DNA from: Candidatus Binatia bacterium
GTDB lineage: Bacteria > Desulfobacterota > Binatia > HRBIN30 > BPIQ01
Direction: 5' to 3'
Assembly (NCBI GenBank): GCA_026004195.1
Contig: BPIQ01000002.1
Location: 248,001-312,000 of the forward strand
DNA length: 64,000 nucleotides
The notes under the pieces were generated by a model. That model searched no databases and was not told the DNA's origin. It was given only the letters and a program-made list of their open reading frames with translations. Below, piece by piece: positions 43,915 to 52,696 of this stretch. The position numbers and the translations under genes are program-made. How positions within the stretch are numbered: the stretch's first letter is position 1; every line of letters begins with the position of its first letter.

Positions 43915-46151
43915 AAGAAGCGGCCGAAATCGAACTTCGGAAGGCGGCCGAGGAACGCTACCTTTCCTACGCGCTCAGCGTCATCACCGCCCGCGCGCTC
44001 CCCGACGTGCGCGACGGCCTCAAGCCCGTGCAGCGGCGCATCCTCTACGCCATGTACCAGAACCTCCGCCTCGGCCCCGACGCGAAGCCACGAAAATCCG
44101 CCGCCGTCGTCGGAGAAGTCCTGGGCAAATACCACCCCCACGGCGACGTGGCGGCCTACGAAGCCATGGTGCGCATGGCGCAGCCCTTCTCGCTCCGCTA
44201 CCCGCTGGTCCACGGCGAAGGGAACTTCGGTTCGCTCGACGGCGACAGCCCGGCTGCCATGCGCTACACGGAAGTGCGTCTCGCGCCCATTGCCGAGGAA
44301 CTCCTGCGGGACCTCCGCGCCGATACCGTCGAGTTCCGGGACAACTACGACGCCACCCTCCGCGAACCCGTCGTCCTGCCGGCTCGCTTCCCGCAGCTTC
44401 TCGCCAACGGCTCGAGCGGCATTGCCGTCGGCATGGCCACGAACATCCCTCCCCACAATCTCCGCGAACTCTGCCAGGCCCTCGTCGCGCTCGTTCGCGA
44501 CCCCCGCCTGGAGACGAAAGACCTCTGTCGCTGGATCCAGGGACCGGACTTCCCGACCGGCGGCGAAATCCTCAACTCCAGAAAAGAGCTCCGCAAGATC
44601 TACGAAACCGGCCAGGGCGCCATCCGGCTCAGGGGGGAATACACGGTCGAAACTTCCCGGCGGAAAAAAATCGTCGTCGTCACGTCCGTGCCCTACCAGG
44701 TCAACAAAGCACGGGTGGTCGAACAGATCGCCGAGCACATCGCGAGCCGCCGGCTGCCGCAAGCGACGGACGTCCGGGACGAGTCGACCGACCGGGTGAG
44801 GATCGTCGTGGAAATCAAGCCCGATGCCTCGCCGGAGGCCGTCATGGCGTATCTCTTCCGCCACACCGACCTCCAGGTGAACTTCCACGTGAACCTCACC
44901 GCGCTCGTGCCGACGGCCGTCCCCGGCGTGGGACAGCCCGCGCGGCTCGACCTCGCGGCCCTCTGCCGCCACTTCCTCGACTTCCGCTTTACCGTGGTCA
45001 CGCGGCGACTCGAGCACGAGCTCGCCGAGGTCGAAAGACGCCTCCACCTTCTCGAGGGCTTCGCCAGGATCTTCGGCGACCTCGACAAGGCGCTCCGAAT
45101 CGTCCGACGGTCGCGTTCCCGCTCGGAGGCGGCCGAAAAGCTCGAGCGAGCCTTCGGACTCGACCGCGAGCAGGCCGACGCGATCCTCGAGACCCGACTC
45201 TACCAACTCGCCCGGCTCGAGATCGAGCGGATCGAGGAGGAAAGGCGGGAGAAGCGAGAGCGGGCCCGCGAGCTGCGAAAGCAGCTCGGCAGCGAAAAGG
45301 AGCGCTGGCGGATCGTCGAGCGCGAGCTCGAAGAAATCGCGGAAAAGTACGGCGACGCGAGGCGGACGCGAATCGGGCGGACGGCCGAGCTCGTCTACGA
45401 CGCGGAGGCGTACGTCGTGCACGAGCCCACGACGATCGTGCTCACGCGGGACGGCTGGGTGAAACGACTCGGGGAAGTGAAAGACCCCAGGAGCACCCGG
45501 GTGCGCGAGGGGGACGCCGTTCGCTGGGTCCTGCGCGGGGACACGAAACAGAGGCTCGTCGTCTTCACGAACTTCGGTGTCCTCTACTCGATGAAAGCCG
45601 TGCAGGTACCGGCCACGACGGGATACGGGGAGCCTCTGCAGAAGCTTTTGCGCTTCCAGGACCGCGAGCGGGTCGTCCACGCGATGCTCGCGGGGGAGGA
45701 GGAAGACGGCAGAGGCCGCCTACTCGTGGCGAGCCTGCGGGGCACGGGGTTTTTCACCTCCCCCGACCTCTCGGAAACCACGCGAAGCGGCCGGCGGTTC
45801 GCCCGCCTCAAGGAGGGCGACGAGGTCGTCGCCGTGGTCCCCGCCCGCGGCGAGGTCGTGACCGTGTGCACCCGCGGCGGCAAGGTGCTCTCGTTCCGGG
45901 CGAGCGAGGTGCCGGAGCTTTCGGGGCCCGGTCGGGGGGTCATCCTGGCTCGACTCGACCCCGAAGACGGGCTCGCCGGGGCAGTCTGCCATCCCGAGGG
46001 GAAAAAGCTCGTGGCCGTGGGGACGGACGGTTCGGAGCGGCGGTTCGCCCCGCCCGAGCTCGGAAAAAGAGGCCAGAAGGGGCGGAAAGTCCTCGGTCGT
46101 TTCGAACCCCTGGAGCTGCGCGCCGAGGAAGCAGCGGGCACGCTTTTTTGA
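43911..46151 (+). CDS. parC: DNA topoisomerase IV/gyrase subunit A (ParC-like)
   Basis: This is the DNA-cleaving subunit of a type IIA topoisomerase, 746 residues. The catalytic Tyr is in [13 protein letters not shown], the quinolone-region phrase is [20 protein letters not shown], and [20 protein letters not shown] opens the protein. The C-terminal beta-pinwheel is short and has no classical GyrA box; only [11 protein letters not shown] near the end is reminiscent. That and the length favour ParC. No ParE gene is adjacent. The ATG has GAGAGGAGG upstream and overlaps the preceding gene. Confidence 0.9.
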   Translation: MKEAAEIELRKAAEERYLSYALSVITARALPDVRDGLKPVQRRILYAMYQNLRLGPDAKPRKSAAVVGEVLGKYHPHGDVAAYEAMVRMAQPFSLRYPLVHGEGNFGSLDGDSPAAMRYTEVRLAPIAEELLRDLRADTVEFRDNYDATLREPVVLPARFPQLLANGSSGIAVGMATNIPPHNLRELCQALVALVRDPRLETKDLCRWIQGPDFPTGGEILNSRKELRKIYETGQGAIRLRGEYTVETSRRKKIVVVTSVPYQVNKARVVEQIAEHIASRRLPQATDVRDESTDRVRIVVEIKPDASPEAVMAYLFRHTDLQVNFHVNLTALVPTAVPGVGQPARLDLAALCRHFLDFRFTVVTRRLEHELAEVERRLHLLEGFARIFGDLDKALRIVRRSRSRSEAAEKLERAFGLDREQADAILETRLYQLARLEIERIEEERREKRERARELRKQLGSEKERWRIVERELEEIAEKYGDARRTRIGRTAELVYDAEAYVVHEPTTIVLTRDGWVKRLGEVKDPRSTRVREGDAVRWVLRGDTKQRLVVFTNFGVLYSMKAVQVPATTGYGEPLQKLLRFQDRERVVHAMLAGEEEDGRGRLLVASLRGTGFFTSPDLSETTRSGRRFARLKEGDEVVAVVPARGEVVTVCTRGGKVLSFRASEVPELSGPGRGVILARLDPEDGLAGAVCHPEGKKLVAVGTDGSERRFAPPELGKRGQKGRKVLGRFEPLELRAEEAAGTLF

Positions 46152-46165
46152 AAAAGCCCCGGGAA

Positions 46166-46189
46166 CCATCCCGCTCGGGTGGGGGTTTT
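46166..46189 (+). terminator. Weak candidate terminator after parC
   Basis: CCATCCC (46166-46172) can pair with GGGTGG (46177-46182), with one bulged T and a GCTC loop, followed by GGG and TTTT. It lies 15 bases after the parC stop. The T-run is short, so the call is weak. Confidence 0.35.
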
Positions 46190-46201
46190 CGTCAGAAGGG
46201 G

Positions 46202-46232
46202 TTGACAGCCCCTACCGGCGGGCGCTTAGTAT
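46202..46232 (+). promoter_or_regulatory. Promoter of the bufferin operon
   Basis: A perfect TTGACA (46202-46207) and a TTAGTAT element (46226-46232) are 18-19 bases apart, about 48 bases before the bufA ATG. A GAGAAGGAGG site precedes the ATG. The spacer is slightly longer than optimal. Confidence 0.55.
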
Positions 46233-46279
46233 CGCGCCCTCGGTAAAGGGCCAAAAGCCGGAGAGAAGGAGGAGTAAAG

Positions 46280-46540
46280 ATGAGAAAAGCGACTCGAGGA
46301 GCCATCGTAGCCCTGGCCGTCGCGGGCCTTTTTGCGGCGAACTCGGCTTTCGCCGGAGAGGAAGCCGGCAAAGGCGAGGAAGCCCAGGTGAAGTGCATGG
46401 GAATCAATTCCTGCAAGGGCCAGGGCGAGTGCGCGACGGCGCAGCACGACTGTGCCGGCAAGAACGCGTGCAAGGGAAAAGGCTGGATCAAGACCTCGAA
46501 GGCCGAGTGCGAGAAAAAGGGCGGCACCGTCGTCCAGTAA
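46280..46540 (+). CDS. bufA: Bufferin-type RiPP precursor (DUF2282, BufA2-like)
   Basis: Bufferins are secreted copper-binding peptides whose cysteines are modified by a DUF692 iron oxidase. The 86-residue precursor has a signal peptide (IVALAVAGLFAANSAFA, cleavage near residue 25) and a Cys-rich core with six Cys at 39, 45, 51, 58, 64 and 77. The motifs INSCKGQGEC, KNACKGKGW and SKAECEKKGG are typical of the BufA2/DUF2282 group. It is followed by bufB and bufC. Metal stress control is likely by analogy, but no regulator gene is present. Confidence 0.88.
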   Translation: MRKATRGAIVALAVAGLFAANSAFAGEEAGKGEEAQVKCMGINSCKGQGECATAQHDCAGKNACKGKGWIKTSKAECEKKGGTVVQ

Positions 46541-46605
46541 GCTCGGCGCCGCCGGGCAGAAGCCTCGGCACGGCGAGGCCACGAAACCCGCGGAGGTAGA
46601 GCCAC

Positions 46606-47481
46606 GTGGAGCGACCTTGTCTGGGCACGGGGATAGGCCTGCGCGTACCGCATTACGGGCAGGTTCTGGAGGAGTGGCCGGCGGTCGACTGGTTCGAGAT
46701 CGTCACGGAAAACTTTCTCGTGCCCGGCGGCCGGCCACTCCACGTCCTCGAGCGCGTTCGTGAACACTACCCGGTCGTCTTCCACGGCGTTTCGCTCTCG
46801 ATCGGCTCGGCCGACCCGCTGGACTTCGGCTATCTCGCGGCGCTCCGCGAGCTCGTCCGCCGGTTCGAGCCCGAGTGGGTGTCGGACCACCTCTGCTGGA
46901 CTTCTTTCGGCGGGCACAGCCTCCACGACCTGCTTCCGCTTCCTTTCACCGAGGAGGCGCTCGACCATGTGGTCGAAAGGGTCGGTATCGTGCAGGACTA
47001 CCTGGGCCGCCGGATCCTGCTCGAGAACGTGTCGAGCTACCTCCGCTTCCGGCACTCCGCGCTCCCCGAGTGGGAATTTCTCGCGGAAGTCGCGCGCCGG
47101 GCCGACTGCCTCGTCCTTCTCGACGTGAACAACGTGTACGTCAGTGCCCGCAACCACGGCTTCGACCCCGAGACCTACCTCCTCGCCATCCCGCCCGAAC
47201 GCGTCTGGCAGTTTCACCTGGCCGGGCACTCGGACAAGGGGACCCACCTGCTCGACACCCACGACCACCCCGTGGCCGACCCCGTGTGGGAACTCTACGC
47301 CCGGGCCGTCCGGCTCTTCGGCCGGGTTTCCACGCTTCTCGAGCGAGACGACCGAATCCCCGAACTTTCCGAGCTTCTCGACGAGGCCCGCCGTGCCGAG
47401 CTCATCCAGGATGCGGAACTCGAACGCTCCCGATCTCGCGACGACGCAGCGAATCCTCTCGTTCTTGATTCGCGCGCCTGA
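46606..47481 (+). CDS. bufB: MNIO (DUF692) multinuclear iron oxidase BufB
   Basis: This TIM-barrel oxidase of 291 residues uses two or three iron ions to oxidise Cys of the bufferin precursor. Candidate ligands are spread along the barrel as in the family: WFEIVTENF, VVFHGVSLSIG, VSDHLCWTSFGG, ILLENVSSYL, LLDVNNVYVSARNHG, WQFHLAGHSDKG and LLDTHDHPV. The GTG start follows GGAGG by nine bases. Its 3' end overlaps bufC by 71 bases, so translation is coupled. Confidence 0.92.
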   Translation: MERPCLGTGIGLRVPHYGQVLEEWPAVDWFEIVTENFLVPGGRPLHVLERVREHYPVVFHGVSLSIGSADPLDFGYLAALRELVRRFEPEWVSDHLCWTSFGGHSLHDLLPLPFTEEALDHVVERVGIVQDYLGRRILLENVSSYLRFRHSALPEWEFLAEVARRADCLVLLDVNNVYVSARNHGFDPETYLLAIPPERVWQFHLAGHSDKGTHLLDTHDHPVADPVWELYARAVRLFGRVSTLLERDDRIPELSELLDEARRAELIQDAELERSRSRDDAANPLVLDSRA

Positions 47482-48277
47482 GGGAGCGGCCCGGGGTCTC
47501 GAGACCCTCGAGCGCGAAGATCCCGCGGCGGCGCGGATCGCCCGCGAGCTCGTCGTCGGCGACGAGCGCCTTGCGGCCCTCGAGCGCGTCGAGATCTACG
47601 CGAACATGTACTTCTACCGGCTGCTCGAGTGCCTCGAAGAAGACCATCCGGCTCTGCGCGCATTCCTCGGGTACGAGGACTTCCACGACCTGGTCGTCGA
47701 CTATCTCGTCGCCCACCCTCCCTCGCACTACTCTCTCCGGCACGCGGGAGACGCCCTACCCGAGTTTCTGGCGCATCACCCTCTGGGCCGGGAGTGGCCC
47801 TTCCTCCCGGAACTCGCAAAGCTCGAGAGGTCGATCCTGGACGCTTTCGACGCACCGGACGCGCCGCGCCTTTCCGTCGATGCCCTGCGAAGCTTCGACC
47901 CCGAGGAGTGGAGCACGTTGAGGCTCCGCCCGGCGCCCGCCGCCCGGGTGCTCGACTTCGGGTGGGACGTCCACGACCTCTGGAAACGCACCCGGGAGGA
48001 GGAGAACTCGGGGGGCGGCCGGAACCTTGCCCCGCCCGTGCGAACCCCCACGTCCGTCCTCGTCTGGCGAGAGAACTGGACCGTTTACCACCGCCGCGTG
48101 GACCCGGCCGAACGGGTCGCGCTCGGAGCGCTCTTCGCGGGCGAAAGCCTCGAGTCCCTCTGCGAAAAGGTGACCGAGACCGTGGGCGAGCAGGAAGCTC
48201 CCGAGCGGGTCTTTTCGCTGCTGCGGAGGTGGGTCGAGCAGGAAGTCGTCTCCGGCGTCGAGCCGAGCGCGGGTTGA
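47411..48277 (+). CDS. bufC: DUF2063 putative DNA-binding-like partner BufC
   Basis: BufC-type proteins bind the precursor and present it to the DUF692 oxidase. The 288 residues start with the DUF2063 N-terminal domain (TTQRILSFLIRAPEGAARGL, ALERVEIYANMYFYRLLECL, ALRAFLGYEDFHDLVVDYLV), with the usual HPPSHYSLRHAGDALPEFL motif. A C-terminal winged-helix-like part follows. I chose the ATG inside the bufB end as it fits the family start. No BufD (DoxX) gene follows. Confidence 0.88.
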   Translation: MRNSNAPDLATTQRILSFLIRAPEGAARGLETLEREDPAAARIARELVVGDERLAALERVEIYANMYFYRLLECLEEDHPALRAFLGYEDFHDLVVDYLVAHPPSHYSLRHAGDALPEFLAHHPLGREWPFLPELAKLERSILDAFDAPDAPRLSVDALRSFDPEEWSTLRLRPAPAARVLDFGWDVHDLWKRTREEENSGGGRNLAPPVRTPTSVLVWRENWTVYHRRVDPAERVALGALFAGESLESLCEKVTETVGEQEAPERVFSLLRRWVEQEVVSGVEPSAG

Positions 48278-48324
48278 AATCCGTTGCGGGAGGCCGAGGC
48301 TTCCGTTACCGTCCGGAGCTGTCC

Positions 48325-49536
48325 ATGACCCGGCTCCGGGACTTTTGCACGCGCCTTTTTTTCCGCCATTTCTTCCGCCTTCTTCTCTTCGCCGTGTCTC
48401 TCGCCGAGTGGGTCTGCCTGGCCGCCGCGCTCGAGCACGCCGGGGTCCGCCTCGCCGCTCTCCACCATGCCGTCGGTGCGCTCGCTCTCTACGGCACGAA
48501 CCGCCTCCTCGTCCGCTTGCGAGAAGAAACCCTCCCCCTCCTCGGCAGGGCTTCTCTCCGGGTTTACTCCGCTTTCGCGTTCACCTGTCTTTTCGGAGCC
48601 CTCTTTCTCGTGGCGCACGACGCCTTCTGGTGGGTTCTGGCCTCGGGGGCCCACGCCGCCCCGACGCCCTGGCTCGAGACGGCGCCGGACGTCTCGCGCT
48701 TCTACGGACTCGGGGCCATTTTCGTTCTTTTCCTCTACGGATACACCGTCGGCCAGAGACGCCTCACGGTCACCCGGCTCGAGCTACCCTTGCGCGGGGC
48801 ACCGGAGGCCCTCCGCGGCCTTCGCATCGTCCACGTCTCCGACATCCACCTCGGACGTTACATGTCGCCGGCGGCCTTCGCGCGCTACGCGAGGAAAATC
48901 CAGGCACTCGACCCCGACCTTCTCTTTCTCACCGGCGACATCCTGGACTCGCTCGATGCGATTCCGGGCGGCTTCCCCGTGCTCGCGCGTCTCCGCGGAC
49001 GGTACGGCACGTTCGCCGTGCTGGGGAACCACGATTTCTACGCCGGTCCGGACGAGGTGGCGCGCGCTCTCGAGAGGCACACGTCGTTCGTACCGCTCCG
49101 GAACGAGAGGCGGACCCTCCTGGTACGGGGTGTGCCGGTCCACGTCCTGGGCCTCGACGACCTGGGGCGCGACTGGTGCCGGGGCGTTTCCTTCCACCCG
49201 GCTCTGGCTCGCCTCCTCGAAGACCTCCCCGAAGAGGGCGTGTCGATCCTTCTGTCGCACCGGCCCGACGTTTTCCCGCAAGCCGCGGAAGCCGGCGTGA
49301 GCCTCGTTCTTTCCGGGCACACGCACGGCGGTCAACTCTCCCTCCCCTTCTGGCCGCGACCCCTGAGCCTCGCCCGCGCCGTGACCCGCTACGACCGCGA
49401 CCTTTTCCGGAACGGCGAGAGCTGGCTCTACGTGACGCGCGGGGTCGGATGCACGGGACAGCGCATCCGCCTTTTCACCCCCCGCGACATCGGCGTCATC
49501 GAGATCCTGCCCGACCCTTCCCTCCGAGACGCGTGA
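48325..49536 (+). CDS. Membrane-anchored metallophosphoesterase
   Basis: The 403-residue protein has four N-terminal membrane segments in about the first 150 residues and then a calcineurin-like phosphoesterase domain. Metal ligands are VHVSDIHLG (DxH), LFLTGDILDS (GD), VLGNHDFYAG (GNHD), LLSHRPDVF and LSGHTHGGQLS. It resembles the YaeI/YkoQ type, some of which act on UDP-diacylglucosamine or phospholipids. Substrate unproven. It is probably independent of bufABC: there is a 47-base gap. It overlaps the convergent epimerase gene by 41 bases. Confidence 0.9.
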   Translation: MTRLRDFCTRLFFRHFFRLLLFAVSLAEWVCLAAALEHAGVRLAALHHAVGALALYGTNRLLVRLREETLPLLGRASLRVYSAFAFTCLFGALFLVAHDAFWWVLASGAHAAPTPWLETAPDVSRFYGLGAIFVLFLYGYTVGQRRLTVTRLELPLRGAPEALRGLRIVHVSDIHLGRYMSPAAFARYARKIQALDPDLLFLTGDILDSLDAIPGGFPVLARLRGRYGTFAVLGNHDFYAGPDEVARALERHTSFVPLRNERRTLLVRGVPVHVLGLDDLGRDWCRGVSFHPALARLLEDLPEEGVSILLSHRPDVFPQAAEAGVSLVLSGHTHGGQLSLPFWPRPLSLARAVTRYDRDLFRNGESWLYVTRGVGCTGQRIRLFTPRDIGVIEILPDPSLRDA

Positions 49537-49924
49537 CGAGCTCGATCAGCGCCCCGGAGGAGGCTTCGGGTGCGAGAAAAGAAACGCGCATCTCGTCGCC
49601 CTCGCGCGGTACGCGGTCGATGAGGGGAACACCGGCCTCATCGAGCTCCTCCACGCAGGCATCGACGTCCTCGACGCGAAGCCCGAAGTGGTAGACGCCG
49701 GGACCTCGGTAGGGCAGGTACTTCTGCGTCGTCTCTTCCCAGTCCCGGGCTTCGAGGAGTTCGAGCTCGATCTCGCCCACGCTCACGCGGCAGAGCCTGA
49801 GACCGTACTCCGGGCGGTCTTCGATCGGTCCGGCCGGAAGCCCGAGCCGCTCGACGTAGAACCGTCTCGCCTTCTCGATGTCCTCGACGGCAATCCCGAT
49901 GTGGTCCACGCCCAGGATCTTCAT
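49496..49924 (-). CDS. mce: Methylmalonyl-CoA epimerase-like VOC protein
   Basis: This vicinal-oxygen-chelate enzyme has 142 residues. Metal ligands fit methylmalonyl-CoA epimerase: His in VDHIGIAVEDIEKARRFY, Glu in IELELLEARD, His in GVYHFGLRVEDVD and Glu in SGALIELVT, with the phrase AGVPLIDRVPREGD. Its ATG overlaps the stop of the UGSC-partner gene (ATGA), so it belongs to that operon. The link to a selenoprotein is unusual, and a different CoA-ester or aldehyde substrate is possible. No methylmalonyl-CoA mutase is nearby. Confidence 0.85.
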   Translation of the reverse strand: MKILGVDHIGIAVEDIEKARRFYVERLGLPAGPIEDRPEYGLRLCRVSVGEIELELLEARDWEETTQKYLPYRGPGVYHFGLRVEDVDACVEELDEAGVPLIDRVPREGDEMRVSFLAPEASSGALIELVTRLGGKGRAGSR

Positions 49925-51015
49925 GCTGCGCTCCCTTCCCGCCGCGGGAGCTCGCAGGCTTCGGCTCCCGAGACGACCTTGCGCGAGACCGACCAGGTGA
50001 GGCCGAACGTACAGAAGTTGATGGCGTGGTGCCCGCCCTCGCCGCCCGCCACCGCGAGCAGGAACTGCTCCGGGCTCGCGCAGAGGGGGACCCTTCCGTC
50101 CTCCACGTAGCCGCGCTCCTCGAACTTCTTCCAGTAGCCCCGGGGCCAGCGGTCGACGGGCGTCTTCGTGTGCTCGTGGAGAAATCGCTGCGCCTCTTCG
50201 ACTCCGAACCCGTCGCGCGCGATCTTGTGGGCGAAATCCGGGCAGAGAAGAAGCAGGATTTCCCCTTCTCTCTGCGGCACCAGGACCTTGTTGTTGCCCA
50301 CCCAGTCGATGGAGTGGGCGAGAACGAGGAGCAACTCCTCGCCGCTTTCCGCGAAGACGTCCGCGATGTCCTGCGTCCCCGTGGCGCAGTGGAGCGTCAC
50401 GACGCTGTCCTCCGGACGGAAGCCCCGCCTCACGTGGAAGGGTGCCCACGGGCTTTTCTCTTCCCATTCGCCGAAGCACAGCGAAATCCTTCCGGGCTGC
50501 CCGAACGTGGATTTGCTCACCGCTCCCGGCACGGCCCCGCCCACGTTCCGGAGCACGAGCCGCAAAGCCCGTCCGATCGTCGCGTTCGCGCGACCGGCCG
50601 TCCCGAGGCAACTGTAGCCGCACTCCACGCCGATTTCCCTCCGGACGGGCCCGTTCACGAGCACGGCCGGCGTGGCCGAGCACGTCGTCGTGGCGAGCGC
50701 GTAGAGGTTGAAGCGCGGGTCGCAGGCTGCCTCGACGGCGGCCACGACGACGGGAAAGTACTCCGGCAGGCAGCCGGCCATGACGGCGTTGACGGCGATC
50801 TTCTCGAGCGTCGCCACCCCGCGGCGCGGCTCGACGATGCCCACGACGGTATCCGGCGTTCCCGGCACGTACTCGAGCATCGCCTGCACGCGCTCCGCGG
50901 TGGGCGGAACGAGCGGTAGGCCGTCGCCCCAACCCCGGGCTTCGGCGAACGCGAGGAACTCTTCCGGATCGTCCGGGACCTCGTGGAGAGGCGACTCGAG
51001 CACCCCGCGCGTCAC
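49921..51015 (-). CDS. UGSC-selenoprotein partner, Cys-rich protein of unknown function
   Basis: The 364-residue protein begins with an acidic segment and the phrase GWGDGLPLVPPTAERV, continues with VATLEKIAVNAVMAGCLPEY and the run FPVVVAAVEAACDPRFNLYA, and later has the Cys-rich stretch GVECGYSCLGTAGRANATIG. These blocks recur in a family I have seen next to UGSC proteins, but its reaction is unknown. No transmembrane or signal region is seen. The GTG start has AGGAGG overlapping the selenoprotein's stop. The end overlaps the epimerase ATG. Several Cys residues could form redox pairs or an Fe-S site. Confidence 0.8.
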   Translation of the reverse strand: MTRGVLESPLHEVPDDPEEFLAFAEARGWGDGLPLVPPTAERVQAMLEYVPGTPDTVVGIVEPRRGVATLEKIAVNAVMAGCLPEYFPVVVAAVEAACDPRFNLYALATTTCSATPAVLVNGPVRREIGVECGYSCLGTAGRANATIGRALRLVLRNVGGAVPGAVSKSTFGQPGRISLCFGEWEEKSPWAPFHVRRGFRPEDSVVTLHCATGTQDIADVFAESGEELLLVLAHSIDWVGNNKVLVPQREGEILLLLCPDFAHKIARDGFGVEEAQRFLHEHTKTPVDRWPRGYWKKFEERGYVEDGRVPLCASPEQFLLAVAGGEGGHHAINFCTFGLTWSVSRKVVSGAEACELPRREGSAA

Positions 51016-51025
51016 GCCGCTCCTC

Positions 51026-51574
51026 CTAGAAGTCCACCGACAGCAGTCGCTCGATTTCCGCGAGCGACCCGACTGCGATGCGCTCGATCTCCTCGGTGGG
51101 CCTGGGCTCGAAGGGATGGGGAAGGACGAGCATGCGCAGGCAGGGGAAACCGCGAGCCTCCGCCGCGAGCTTCGCGAGGTTGGCGAACGCCTCCGTGACG
51201 ACGACGACCGCGGGGACGCCCGCCGCCTCGCACTCGATCGTGTCGTGGACACTCCACGACGTGCACGACCCTCACGTGCCGAGGCCGACGACGGCCGCGT
51301 CGACCGCGCGCACGAACCCCGCGACTTTCCTGCGTTCTTCTTCCGTCGTGCCGACCCGGATCCCGGGGTCGAAAACACGGATGTCCCGGACGTTCCACCG
51401 GCGCGGGGCTTCGCGGCGGAGAACTTCCGAGAAGATCTGGAAGGACCGCCACGTCGCGTCTCGCCGGATCCCGAGGACCTTTCCCCCGAGCTTCCCCACA
51501 CCGGGGGCGAGTCGTTTCGCGGGTGGTGCCGGCGGACTCGTGGGATCGAGCACCCTCACGGTTCGCGTCGCCAT
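51026..51574 (-). CDS. UGSC-family selenoprotein (in-frame TGA read as Sec)
   Basis: The 182-residue reading runs from ATG 51572-51574 through an in-frame TGA at 51272-51274 to TAG at 51026-51028. The TGA sits in AAVVGLGT-U-GSCTSWSVHD, giving U101-G-S-C104, the defining motif of the UGSC (seleno)protein family. The downstream part (VPAVVVVTEAFANLAKLAAE, LVLPHPFEPRPTEEIERIA) continues the same conserved alpha/beta fold, so the TGA is not a real end. A hairpin with the spacing of a bacterial SECIS follows. The U-x-x-C spacing suggests a thiol/selenol redox centre. Function unknown; the partner gene follows at once. Confidence 0.9.
51242..51274 (-). promoter_or_regulatory. Bacterial SECIS-like element with Sec TGA codon
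   Basis: Reading the minus strand, TGA (51272-51274) is followed after 11 bases by a perfect 7-bp stem, GTCGTGG (51254-51260) with CCACGAC (51242-51248), around an AGTGT loop (51249-51253). The apical loop with GU begins 18 bases after the TGA, inside the known range for bacterial SECIS elements. Confidence 0.8.
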
Positions 51575-51640
51575 GGCGCCGAGCATAGCGCATCTGGGAG
51601 CGAGAAAGGAAGCCGCTTCTCGTTTCGCCGGAGCCGTGCT

Positions 51641-52696
51641 ATGGCCTTCCGCCGTATGCGTGCCCTGGTTTTCCACGCCCCGCACGACGTGAGGGTGGAG
51701 ACGGTGAAGGATCCCGAACTCCGCGATCCGAACGGCGCCATCGTTCGGATCACGCGGTCTTCGATCTGCGGTTCGGACCTCCACCTCTACCACGGGAGCG
51801 TCCCGGCCATGCCCGGGACCGTCATGGGGCACGAAGGCGTGGGCGTCGTCGAGGACGTGGGAAAAGACGTCCGCAGGTTCCGCAAGGGCCAGCGGGTGCT
51901 CGTCCCGGCCGTGCTCGGATGCGGCGAGTGCGAACCCTGCCGCCGGCACTACCCCGTGGGGTGTCTCGTCCTGCCCGTGAAGATTCCGGGAATTTCGCTC
52001 GAGCTCGGGGGCGCGCAAGCCGAAGCCATGTACGTGCCCGCGGCGGACGCCAATCTCCGGGAAATTCCGCCGGAGCTCGGCGACGAGCAGGTGCTTTTTC
52101 TTACCGACATCCTGCCCACGGGCTACACGGCCGCCCGCAACGCCGGCATCGCGCCGGGCGATACCGTCGTCGTCCTCGGTTCGGGCCCCGTGGGTCTCTG
52201 CGCCATCGAGGCCGCGGGCCTTTTCGGCGCCGCTCGGATTTTCGCCGTGGACCTCGTCCCCGAACGCCTCGAGAAAGCCCGCGAGTTCGGGGCCGAGCCG
52301 ATCGACGCCCGCGTGCAGGATCCCCGAACGGCCGTCCTCGAGGCGACCGAGGGCCGCGGCGCCGACGCCGTGATCGAAGCCGTGGGCAGCCGAGATACCT
52401 TCCGCCTCGCCATCGAGCTTGCGCGTGTCGGTGGTGTCGTGTCGGCGGTCGGTGTCCTTTTCGAGGAGGCGTTTCCTTTCCCCATGGGAACGGCGCTTCT
52501 CAAGGACCTGACTTTCCGGGTGGGGCTCGTCGACATCCCCTCGTCTCTGCCCCGGCTCTTCCCCCTCGTGCGCTCCCGCCGGCTCGACCCCACCCGGCTT
52601 CTCACCCACCGAATGTCGCTCGACGAAGCGCCCGAAGCCTACCGGCTTTTCGCCGAGCGCCGCGACGGCTGCCTGAAAATCGTTCTGCAGGGCTAG
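51641..52696 (+). CDS. Zinc-dependent alcohol dehydrogenase (MDR family)
   Basis: This medium-chain dehydrogenase has 351 residues. The catalytic zinc site is SSICGSDLHLYHG and GHEGVGVVEDVG. The structural zinc loop is partial: GCGECEPCRRHYPVGC has four Cys, but in the shortened spacing of the formaldehyde/threonine-dehydrogenase-like subgroup. The Rossmann motif is VVVLGSGPVGLCAIEAA. Substrate not determined. The ATG at 51641 has GGAG seven bases upstream. It is divergent from the UGSC operon with a 66-base gap; the two may share regulation. Confidence 0.92.
   Translation: MAFRRMRALVFHAPHDVRVETVKDPELRDPNGAIVRITRSSICGSDLHLYHGSVPAMPGTVMGHEGVGVVEDVGKDVRRFRKGQRVLVPAVLGCGECEPCRRHYPVGCLVLPVKIPGISLELGGAQAEAMYVPAADANLREIPPELGDEQVLFLTDILPTGYTAARNAGIAPGDTVVVLGSGPVGLCAIEAAGLFGAARIFAVDLVPERLEKAREFGAEPIDARVQDPRTAVLEATEGRGADAVIEAVGSRDTFRLAIELARVGGVVSAVGVLFEEAFPFPMGTALLKDLTFRVGLVDIPSSLPRLFPLVRSRRLDPTRLLTHRMSLDEAPEAYRLFAERRDGCLKIVLQG

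Noticed and set aside
43752-45680. A 642-codon minus-strand frame opposite parC
   Set aside because: It is a shadow of the topoisomerase gene; the acidic/hydrophobic periodicity mirrors the true frame.
46541-46605. An attenuator between bufA and bufB
   Set aside because: The sequence is GC-rich but has no stable stem followed by T residues.
51272-51574. A 100-residue protein ending at the TGA
   Set aside because: Conserved sequence continues in frame after the TGA, and a SECIS-like stem follows, so the TGA is read as selenocysteine.
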